6,079 nt of DNA, from positions 1 to 6,079 of the forward strand of contig CAILAO010000978.1 of assembly GCA_903832105.1 (NCBI GenBank), in the 5' to 3' direction. Shown piece after piece: positions 1 through 4,939 of the stretch. Origin of the DNA: an uncultured Pseudomonadota bacterium. Lineage in GTDB: Bacteria; Bdellovibrionota_B; Oligoflexia; Oligoflexales; CAILAO01. Below the pieces are notes generated by a model. That model made no database searches, was not told where the DNA came from, and saw nothing but the letters and a program-made list of their open reading frames with translations. Position 1 is the first letter of the stretch, and each line of letters begins with the position of its first letter. The position numbers and the translations under genes were made by a program.

Positions 1-2
1 AC

Positions 3-1505
3 CTTCAAGTTAAATTTTACCGTGTGCTGACCGGAGGGGAAGCAGTACCGGTTGAAATTCCGATTTTCTCCAGTATCACGCTTGATCAAGGAATCTTTCA
101 TTTGGATTTTAACGGCTTAACCGACGCTAAGTATCATCAAATATTTTCCATGTCGGAGCCTACGTTTATCGAAGTGACGGACACTATTAATAACATCACC
201 TACCCGCGTCAGAAATTCAGCATCGTCCCATTCGCGTTAAAAGTGCCGGTTGATGATCAAACCATTGGATATAATCCAGATGGAAAGCTCACATTAAAAA
301 ACTCCGCTGAAGCCGGGACTGTCATTGTTGAGGCCATTAACTCTTCAAGCGGGGCTACTTTAACCACAGGGTCACTTCCTAATCTTTCCGGTGATGTGTC
401 GGGAACTGTCACAAGTGCTTCAGTTAACAAAATAAGGGGTCGTACCATCTCCGATCAGACGCCTAACAATGGCGAATTTCTTAGTTGGGACGCTCCTTCC
501 TCGTCATGGAAGCCCATAGCAGTCGAAAGCAACTCAGGTGGAACTGTGACAAGCGTGGGATCTGGGATGGGTCTTACCGGTGGACCGATCACGGGTACTG
601 GAACGTTATCTCTTGCGACATCCGGCGTTACAGCTGGCACATACACCAAAGTCACGGTGGATACCTATGGCCGCGCTACGTCTGGAACTTCGATCGTGGC
701 AGGTGATCTGCCGGGTAGTATAGATGCAGCTAAGATCGGTGGCGGCGCTGTCAGTAATACGGAATTTGGATATCTTGACGGCGTAACATCAGCCATTCAA
801 ACCCAACTCAATGGACAAGTCGTCGGGCCAACTTCGGCTACTGATAATGCCATTGCTAGGTTTGATGGAACCACTGGAAAAATTGTACAAAATTCAGGTG
901 TGGTGATAGACGATTCGGGGAATGTAGGCATTGGACAATCACCAACAGCCAAACTAGAAGTTTCTGGAAACATCAAAGTGGGTGATAGTGCCGTGGCATG
1001 CAATGCCTCAACGGAAGGGCAGCAAAGATATAACTCTTCCACAAAAAAAATGGAGTTTTGTAACGCATCATCCTGGACCTCGATGGATGGCAGCGCAGGC
1101 GCGGTACCGCCTGGAGCAATCGCATTTTTCAACCGAACGATTGCAGAAGGCTGTCCTAGCGGGTGGACAAAGAAGACAAGTCTACAAGGACGATACATAG
1201 TTGGTATGATCGATTCAGGCACGCCTGGAACTACAGTTGGTTCGGCATTTACTTCTAGTTCAGAGGATCGGGCGGTGGGCCAACATTCTCATTCGGCGTC
1301 GCAGGCGGAGCATTCCCATAACTATGTGAGCCCGACTGCGGGCTCTTTCAATCCGGTGCTGGGTTCAGGTTCTTGGATTTTTGCTGCAAGCGGCACAGGC
1401 ATTCAGACGGGGACTAGCATGCCAATCATCACCGTTCAAAACGAAGGTTTAGTTGCTGGTACCAACGCACCCTATGTCCAATATCTAGCTTGCGAGAAAC
1501 AATGA
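3..1505 (+). CDS. Fibre-like secreted protein with phage tail-collar-like C-terminus (5' end outside window)
   Basis: The frame is open from base 3, so the GTG at 24 is internal and the gene starts before the window; 500 residues are visible. Residues 1-85 look like the N-terminal beta domain of Bdellovibrio-type tail-fibre-domain proteins, with the segment FYRVLTGGEAVPV and a YPRQKFSIVPFALKVPV end. Next come NLSGDVSGTV (about 127-136) and fibre-type Gly/Thr/Ser repeats: TVTSVGSGMGLTGGPITG (about 181-198) and GTYTKVTVDTYGRATSG (about 212-228). A segment like those before trimeric fibre tips follows (DNAIARFDGTTGKIVQNSGV, SGNVGIGQSPTAKLEVSG). The last 140 residues resemble a tail-collar tip: VPPGAIAFFN, CPSGW, GRYIVG, two HSH motifs, and an end in NAPYVQYLACEKQ. 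It is probably a trimeric surface or secreted adhesin-like fibre, with the role inferred from architecture only. No phage morphogenesis genes lie nearby. Stop is TGA. Confidence 0.85.
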   Translation, partial: LQVKFYRVLTGGEAVPVEIPIFSSITLDQGIFHLDFNGLTDAKYHQIFSMSEPTFIEVTDTINNITYPRQKFSIVPFALKVPVDDQTIGYNPDGKLTLKNSAEAGTVIVEAINSSSGATLTTGSLPNLSGDVSGTVTSASVNKIRGRTISDQTPNNGEFLSWDAPSSSWKPIAVESNSGGTVTSVGSGMGLTGGPITGTGTLSLATSGVTAGTYTKVTVDTYGRATSGTSIVAGDLPGSIDAAKIGGGAVSNTEFGYLDGVTSAIQTQLNGQVVGPTSATDNAIARFDGTTGKIVQNSGVVIDDSGNVGIGQSPTAKLEVSGNIKVGDSAVACNASTEGQQRYNSSTKKMEFCNASSWTSMDGSAGAVPPGAIAFFNRTIAEGCPSGWTKKTSLQGRYIVGMIDSGTPGTTVGSAFTSSSEDRAVGQHSHSASQAEHSHNYVSPTAGSFNPVLGSGSWIFAASGTGIQTGTSMPIITVQNEGLVAGTNAPYVQYLACEKQ

Positions 1506-1708
1506 CGACGACACCGCCGGCACGAGGGGACTGGCACCGAGAAAAAAATAGTAACGTAGTAATGGTTACCGAAGATAGGGGAATGCAGTCGTGGTCTGTG
1601 CCCCTCTCTCTTGCTGTTTCGTTAAAACCCATGTAGGCAAGACATTAACCGACCGCACTCCGGTTAGAATCAGTTGCTTCGTGCTCCAAAATTCAGGTTC
1701 GGTCAAAC
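1506..1708. other. Convergent intergenic region
   Basis: These 203 bp separate the 3' ends of the fibre gene and the redoxin gene. I see no coding sequence with a ribosome binding site. A weak leftward terminator candidate is given separately. A perfect 7-bp hairpin with a 3-base loop (AGAGAAC/GTTCTCT, 1711-1727) overlaps the last redoxin codons, but it has no good U-tract on either strand. No convincing rightward terminator for the fibre gene is visible. Confidence 0.6.
1542..1569 (-). terminator. Possible weak terminator for the redoxin gene
   Basis: Read leftward, a 5-bp GTAAC/GTTAC stem (1551-1555 with 1565-1569, 9-base loop) is followed by TA and then seven T. It lies about 140 bases after the redoxin stop codon. 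The stem is short and AT-rich, so this is a tentative call. Confidence 0.3.
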
Positions 1709-2239
1709 TTAGAGAACACAGTTCTCTTTCACAAGCGAAGCATTCTGGTCATCCAGTTCTCCCAAGATATTCCTGTTCCTGTCGATGAGGAGAAGCACCG
1801 GTACATAATTAAGTTCATAGTCGAAAGCTTCTTTGGCAACCTCCATATAATCTGTTTCAGGAGGCTGATAAGAGTGTTTCGCAACGAAAGAAGTGGCCCC
1901 GATCCAATTGATCCAATCGCTTAGGCCGCCTTTTGGCGTGAGGATGACATAGTTGCATTTGCCGTGCTCAACCAATTTTTGAAACTCTACATCGGCGTTC
2001 ACTGACTTGGCCATTGTTTGGCATCCACCGCACAAATAGCGCGAAAAATCAATCAGTAGGTATTCGCGTGTGAAGTAGGCCGACAGTGTTTTGGTGACAC
2101 CGTCAGTTGAAGTCAAGGCAAAGTCCATCCTGGGATCGATGGGATCAAGCTGCGTGCCAGCAAAAAGAGAAGAAGTTGATACCAAACCAAGGGCCGCCGC
2201 GAAAGCTAGTGTCATGACCTTTGTCATCAAGGTTTTCAT
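1709..2239 (-). CDS. Exported thioredoxin-fold (redoxin/AhpC-TSA-like) protein, CGGC active site
   Basis: The 176-residue product opens with a signal peptide: Lys residues at 3 and 7, a hydrophobic core around 9-21, and likely signal-peptidase I cleavage after LFA at about 27. The mature part has a thioredoxin-like order: the strand LLIDFS leads into a Cys-Gly-Gly-Cys pair (Cys70, Cys73), then a helix, then the strand NYVILTPKGG. Near the end, NYVPVLLLIDRNRNILG carries the expected cis-proline (Pro147). It is probably a periplasmic thiol-disulphide oxidoreductase or thiol-linked peroxidase; the substrate cannot be told. Two further cysteines (95, 174) are present. The ATG at 2239 is chosen because AGGAAA lies 7 bases upstream; Met5 is a weaker alternative. 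It has its own promoter and no operon partner, and cytochrome or Ccm/Dsb partner genes are absent here, so a specific Dsb or ResA role is not supported. Confidence 0.85.
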   Translation of the reverse strand: MKTLMTKVMTLAFAAALGLVSTSSLFAGTQLDPIDPRMDFALTSTDGVTKTLSAYFTREYLLIDFSRYLCGGCQTMAKSVNADVEFQKLVEHGKCNYVILTPKGGLSDWINWIGATSFVAKHSYQPPETDYMEVAKEAFDYELNYVPVLLLIDRNRNILGELDDQNASLVKENCVL

Positions 2240-2307
2240 AGATGTTTCCTTTCTGTTCGAAGGTTTTGTGTCTACGGTATTTTTCTTGTTTAAGAGTCCT
2301 AGCAGTT

Positions 2308-2336
2308 ATTGTAGAAAAATTGATGGCGCGCGGCAA
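2308..2336 (-). promoter_or_regulatory. Sigma70-type promoter of the redoxin gene
   Basis: Read leftward, TTGCCG (2331-2336, 4 of 6 to consensus) and TACAAT (2308-2313, 5 of 6) are separated by exactly 17 bases. The start codon lies about 60 bases further on, a normal leader length. The -35 box begins two bases after the T-run of the preceding terminator, so the two transcription units are packed end to end. Confidence 0.55.
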
Positions 2337-2340
2337 CAAA

Positions 2341-2373
2341 AAAAGCCGGACTCACGTAATGAGTCCGGCTTTT
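2341..2373 (-). terminator. Strong rho-independent terminator
   Basis: A perfect 14-bp inverted repeat (AAAAGCCGGACTCA paired with its complement, 5-base loop CGTAA) is followed on the minus strand by a run of seven T. This orientation ends leftward transcripts arriving from the small ORF, hydrolase and lipoprotein genes. On the plus strand the run is only four T before a G, so activity there would be weaker. Confidence 0.9.
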
Positions 2374-2388
2374 GTCGGAATATCCGAC
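2374..2388 (-). terminator. Accessory hairpin in tandem with the terminator
   Basis: GTCGGA and TCCGAC form a perfect 6-bp stem around a 3-base loop, immediately before the strong terminator in the leftward direction and separated from it by no spacer. By itself it lacks a T-run. It may stabilise the transcript 3' end or assist termination. Confidence 0.5.
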
Positions 2389-2566
2389 TAAATTCGTCTT
2401 GAAGCCCGTGGAGCCAGTTGGATCTCATCAAAATGGGCACATTTCAACACTGCCAAAAGTTGCCAGCGTGCTTTTGTCTCTCACACGTGACAAGCGGACA
2501 AAAAAATTTCTTCTATCGGTCGCCACATTTCTTTTTTCCTCCTCCGGAGGAACCTGGCCAGAGACG
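2389..2566 (-). other. Structured 3' segment, possible 15-codon ORF
   Basis: This stretch lies between the 38-residue small ORF and the terminator. On the minus strand AGGAGG (2538-2543) is followed after 9 bases by ATG at 2528, opening a 15-codon frame (MWRPIEEIFLSACHV) that stops with TGA at 2481-2483. The Shine-Dalgarno sequence sits in an inverted repeat, TTCCTC/GAGGAA (2536-2541 with 2547-2552). A longer 7-bp stem (2520-2526 with 2571-2577) pairs the start region of this frame with the end of the preceding small ORF. Whether the peptide is made, or the segment is only a 3' untranslated region, cannot be decided from sequence. Confidence 0.3.
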
Positions 2567-2683
2567 TCAGGTGGCGATCCCAAGTTTTGACAAAACAAGA
2601 TTTGTCACCACAAAAGCTACGAAACAAAAAACAAGTAAGCCTAGAGCTTTCCAAAGAGCAATAAATTCGAACATTTTTTCCAT
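2567..2683 (-). CDS. Small single-span membrane protein (38 aa), unknown function
   Basis: An ATG at 2683 opens 38 codons ending in TGA. The start is supported by TAAGGA (2690-2695) with a 6-base spacer, as good as those of the larger genes here. The product starts MEKMFEFIALWKALG, has one hydrophobic segment (about residues 14-31, including LLVFCFVAFVV), and ends with a short SKLGIAT tail. That is the layout of a small inner-membrane protein. It lies 59 bases after the hydrolase stop and upstream of the strong leftward terminator, so it is probably last in that operon or on its own short transcript. I do not recognise a family. A small regulator of a membrane partner, or a type I toxin-like peptide, are both possible; the length and hydrophobicity fit either, and no antitoxin RNA is evident. 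An overlapping 76-codon frame (2481-2711) was judged non-coding: it has no ribosome binding site and an unlikely composition. Confidence 0.6.
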   Translation of the reverse strand: MEKMFEFIALWKALGLLVFCFVAFVVTNLVLSKLGIAT

Positions 2684-2742
2684 GTTCTATCCTTAGCTTG
2701 GTTGAGTACATGCCCGTTCCAACACGTCCAATTTCAACACGC

Positions 2743-3699
2743 TTAATTCCACTTATCCACTTTGAAACAAAGCGTTTTTAGAGCTTGATAATGCCCTTCT
2801 CGAAGCATCGCGAACAAATGATAAAGATCCGGAACATCGTGATTTTCTCCATCGGCAAATCGTCCGGAATCATAAGGAACTATAAAGCCATCGCCTGACG
2901 AAAAAATGGAGCATTTCTTGAGCTTTGAAATTCTTGTCGCATACTGGGTATAAAAATTGGATACAAATGAATTCATGTATGGAGAAATGGCGTTAATGGT
3001 TTTCCCGGAAGAAAATTCGACCGCGTAATTCACCGAAGTTCCTTCAAGAAGTTCTGCCAAACCTGGGATCAACATTTCAAATCTGTCGATTCCGTGTCCT
3101 ATGCTGGAGAGAGAAATAAATTTTTCAATTCTGTTGTCGAAATTTCCAAGCATCAAGGTGTACATACCCGTAAAACCGCCGGTGGAAAAACCCACCATGT
3201 CAAACTTGGTGCCTTCGGGATAACTCGCGAATATTTTAGAAAGCTCCGCGCTCATCTCTCCGTACACCTCATCCAAAGTGCCGCGATACGTATATGGGAC
3301 AAAGTGAATGCGTTCTTTGGGAAAACCGTCCGCGACAAATCGATTGATCATCGTTTCATGATTCATCAGACCGGGAATGTTCCAACCCCAACCAGGCGCC
3401 AACAATATCGGATTTATTGTGTTGGCCGCCGGAACGGAAGGTGTCACAGGGTCGATCGTGGATGCCGTGCTTTCCGTTGAATTAGTTGAATTAGTCGCAT
3501 TGGTAGGGTTGGTTGCATTGGACGAAGACGTGGTTGTCGGCGAGTCATTTGAACTGGCCGGAGTCGCAACCGGTTTAGCCGTAATCCGCGGATTTGAGGT
3601 TGATTCCTTCTGGGAGCACCCCGTAATGGTGGATGATAAAAAAACCATCCAAACCGCTGCCGCAACCGTTAATTTTATATTATTAAGCGATCGATGCAT
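2743..3699 (-). CDS. Lipoprotein alpha/beta hydrolase (lipase-like)
   Basis: The 318-residue product has a lipoprotein signal peptide ending in a lipobox (ITGC, Cys28), so it should be lipid-anchored in the envelope. Residues about 31-93 form a Ser/Thr/Asn/Pro-rich linker, including NATNPTNATNSTNST. The catalytic domain starts at NPILLAPGWGWN, where PGWG sits at the usual oxyanion-hole loop. The nucleophile elbow is GFSTGG with Ser172. Asp270 in SGDGFIVP is the likely acid. The catalytic His is less clear: His303 (EGHYQAL) or His294 are candidates. The order and spacing fit a bacterial triacylglycerol lipase or esterase; phospholipid or acyl-ester substrates are possible but not shown. The start at MHRS is chosen because AAGGGG (3705-3710) lies 5 bases upstream and the signal peptide begins there. 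The frame stays open to 3912, but that part overlaps the upstream lipoprotein gene. It follows that gene by 25 bp. Confidence 0.88.
   Translation of the reverse strand: MHRSLNNIKLTVAAAVWMVFLSSTITGCSQKESTSNPRITAKPVATPASSNDSPTTTSSSNATNPTNATNSTNSTESTASTIDPVTPSVPAANTINPILLAPGWGWNIPGLMNHETMINRFVADGFPKERIHFVPYTYRGTLDEVYGEMSAELSKIFASYPEGTKFDMVGFSTGGFTGMYTLMLGNFDNRIEKFISLSSIGHGIDRFEMLIPGLAELLEGTSVNYAVEFSSGKTINAISPYMNSFVSNFYTQYATRISKLKKCSIFSSGDGFIVPYDSGRFADGENHDVPDLYHLFAMLREGHYQALKTLCFKVDKWN
3476..3520 (-). repeat. Degenerate 9-bp tandem repeat in the hydrolase linker
   Basis: Five consecutive 9-base units lie in frame inside the linker of the hydrolase. On the plus strand they read GTTGAATTA twice, then GTCGCATTG, GTAGGGTTG and GTTGCATTG. 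They encode the three-residue periodic Asn/Thr/Ser part of the linker. Because the unit is a multiple of three, gain or loss of copies would change linker length without breaking the frame. Confidence 0.6.
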
Positions 3700-3724
3700 A
3701 ATTGCCCCTTTGTAAAAAGTCGTG

Positions 3725-4363
3725 TTATTCGCAGACATATCCCGCGAGAAAACGATCATAGTCTCTCTTGATGATGCCCATGCCGATTCCCGATGTGTTG
3801 GTTTCCGGAACGGTGTATTTGGCGCTGCGGTGAACAAAAAGCAGGTAGTTCCATGCGCCTTCCCCTTTGATGCTGATGCAATACCAGGCGTTGGGATTGC
3901 ACAATCTGCCAAAAGTTCCTACGGGAGTGGGCATGCCCATAATTGAACCACTTTCAAGGGATACTGTGACCAGCGTTAGCACGGGCTTATCGGTTGGGCC
4001 GTCCTCAAGATCAGCCGCGCCCTGACCTGAAACCTTTATTGGAAATTTTTTGGGATGTTTCTTTTGCTCATCTGTGAACGGCAAATCTTCGCCTTGCCAT
4101 TGATCAATGCAGCTGTTAAGCGCAAGATCATCTTCGGTAGCGGTGGTTAGCACCGCATTGGAGTCGTTTGATACCGCATTGGAGTCGTTTGGTGTGGATG
4201 CCGCTGTTTGTGCTTTTGCCGTAGTGTCGCCTTGGTTAGCTTGAGACGTGTCCCTATTTTTGGAAGATTTTCCAGAAAAATCAGCATCTGAACAACTACT
4301 TAGACCAACGATAACCAGAAGTGTCGATGTCGCCAAAAACGGTTGATTGAGAAAAATTTTCAT
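3725..4363 (-). CDS. Lipoprotein of unknown function
   Basis: The 212-residue product begins with a lipoprotein signal peptide and lipobox (GLSSC, Cys24). Residues about 25-78 are a polar linker rich in Ser, Asn, Thr, Ala and Asp, with a duplicated NDSNAV unit. The folded C-terminal part (about 82-212) contains ALNSCIDQWQG, then PFTDEQKKHPKKFPIKVSG, then LCNPNAWYCISIKG near residues 154-167, and ends AGYVCE. Four cysteines in this domain could form disulphides after export. It resembles a class of small secreted domains with an NPN-x-WYC motif that I associate with Bdellovibrio-like lipoproteins, but I cannot name the family with certainty. The ATG at 4363 is supported by GAGGAG (4371-4376) with a 7-base spacer. 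It is the first gene of the pair with the hydrolase, suggesting a partner, chaperone or specificity factor (inference). Confidence 0.8.
   Translation of the reverse strand: MKIFLNQPFLATSTLLVIVGLSSCSDADFSGKSSKNRDTSQANQGDTTAKAQTAASTPNDSNAVSNDSNAVLTTATEDDLALNSCIDQWQGEDLPFTDEQKKHPKKFPIKVSGQGAADLEDGPTDKPVLTLVTVSLESGSIMGMPTPVGTFGRLCNPNAWYCISIKGEGAWNYLLFVHRSAKYTVPETNTSGIGMGIIKRDYDRFLAGYVCE
4152..4191 (-). repeat. Two 21-bp-period tandem copies in the lipoprotein linker
   Basis: A 19-base sequence beginning ACCGCATTGG occurs twice with a period of 21 (4152-4170 and 4173-4191) with no mismatch. It encodes the repeated NDSNAV unit of the lipoprotein linker. The identity suggests a recent duplication. 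Confidence 0.85.
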
Positions 4364-4465
4364 TTAATCTCTCCTCTACAAGATGTTTAAGAAACTAAAA
4401 AAATTCACTCCCTTACCGTTGTTTTCGTTATCGGCATTTTGTGGGCGAAACTTTAGGATTTATTT

Positions 4466-4511
4466 AAAAAATAAAATTAACGCTCATACAACAGCGTGTT
4501 GCACGAGCGCT
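4466..4511 (-). terminator. Terminator-like hairpin upstream of the lipoprotein operon
   Basis: As leftward RNA, 4497-4511 pairs with 4479-4493 in a 15-bp stem with three G-U wobbles and a 3-base loop. Two A and then TTTTATTTTTT follow. It lies about 430 bases after the ABC1-kinase stop and about 100 bases before the lipoprotein ATG. It could end read-through from the kinase, or act as an attenuator if the operon promoter lies further upstream. On the plus strand three of these pairs become A-C mismatches, so the structure favours the minus-strand transcript. Confidence 0.5.
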
Positions 4512-4598
4512 TATAAGGTCATTTTCACAATCTCTGCTCAAAAAAAATCAAAACAAGGGTGTTTTTCAACGACCCGTCTTCAACCACTCACTGAAAGC

Positions 4599-4637
4599 AA
4601 GAATCTCGCCTGAAAGATCGGGAGATTTTTTTGTTTT
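4599..4637 (+). terminator. Rightward rho-independent terminator without an obvious gene
   Basis: A 9-bp stem (4599-4607 with 4622-4630, one G-U pair) with a possible inner CC/GG extension past a bulged G overlaps the T-run TTTTTTT-G-TTTT (4626-4637). The minus strand has no T-run, so it would act on rightward transcripts. No credible protein gene precedes it on the plus strand. Confidence 0.5.
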
Positions 4638-4939
4638 AAACCCGTCGATTGTCGCGGTCAACACAACACATTGAAAACAAATGATTTTTTGTAACGATTC
4701 AGGTATAAATCGACATTTTTAACGGTGGAGTACCATGGAGATATTGTGTCGAAAGCGTTGCACAAGTTATTGGCGCGCACAAACCTCTCGCTACGCAAAT
4801 ATTCCACAACCATCTGAAAATACAGAATATTATTCTGAATGAAGATTGCACAGCCTTTCGAAAAGGCATTTTTAAACACAGGAAATTTCAATAACCAATT
4901 GAAATAAAAGATATTATAACAATAACAAACGTGTGCATT

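Larger units (their letters stand above)
4364..4939. other. 576-bp intergenic region rich in hairpins
   Basis: This gap separates the lipoprotein gene start from the end of the ABC1-kinase gene. No frame in it is convincing. The 76-codon plus frame from 4383 lacks a ribosome binding site, and a 77-codon minus frame at 4658-4891 would need a TTG start without one. It holds a leftward terminator-like hairpin (4466-4511) and a rightward terminator (4599-4637). Further hairpins lie at 4823-4837 (CAGAAT/ATTCTG), 4853-4867 (GCCTTT/AAAGGC followed by ATTTTT on the plus strand) and 4885-4905 (ATTTCAAT/ATTGAAAT). A weak plus-strand small frame (4735-4842) is discussed under findings. The promoter of the lipoprotein operon should lie here, but no -35/-10 pair of good quality stands out. 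Confidence 0.6.

Noticed and set aside
24..26. GTG as the start of the fibre protein
   Set aside because: The frame is open to the window edge with sensible residues (LQVKFYR), and the beta domain would be cut in half.
797..1222. 141-codon minus frame inside the fibre gene
   Set aside because: It is a shadow of the repetitive fibre coding sequence with no start signal.
1..1505. Prophage remnant
   Set aside because: Only fibre-like repeats and a collar-like tip are present, with no other phage genes. The N-terminal domain style is that of cellular secreted fibre proteins.
1711..1727. Perfect AGAGAAC/GTTCTCT hairpin as a terminator
   Set aside because: It lies over the redoxin stop codon and has no T-run on either strand.
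2305..2427. 40-codon minus frame starting MRSNWLHG that reads through the terminator
   Set aside because: The KPDSLRESGFF segment is simply the terminator hairpin translated; no ribosome binding site is seen.
3700..3912. N-terminal extension of the hydrolase frame by 71 codons
   Set aside because: It overlaps the upstream lipoprotein gene out of frame. The lipoprotein signal peptide and the ribosome binding site both mark the start at 3699.
4383..4613. 76-codon plus frame ending beside the orphan terminator
   Set aside because: There is no ribosome binding site before the ATG and the composition does not look like a protein. The terminator is better explained by a non-coding RNA, if it is used at all.
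4658..4891. 77-codon minus frame after the kinase gene
   Set aside because: It needs a TTG start with no ribosome binding site, and its internal ATG also lacks one; no domain is recognisable.
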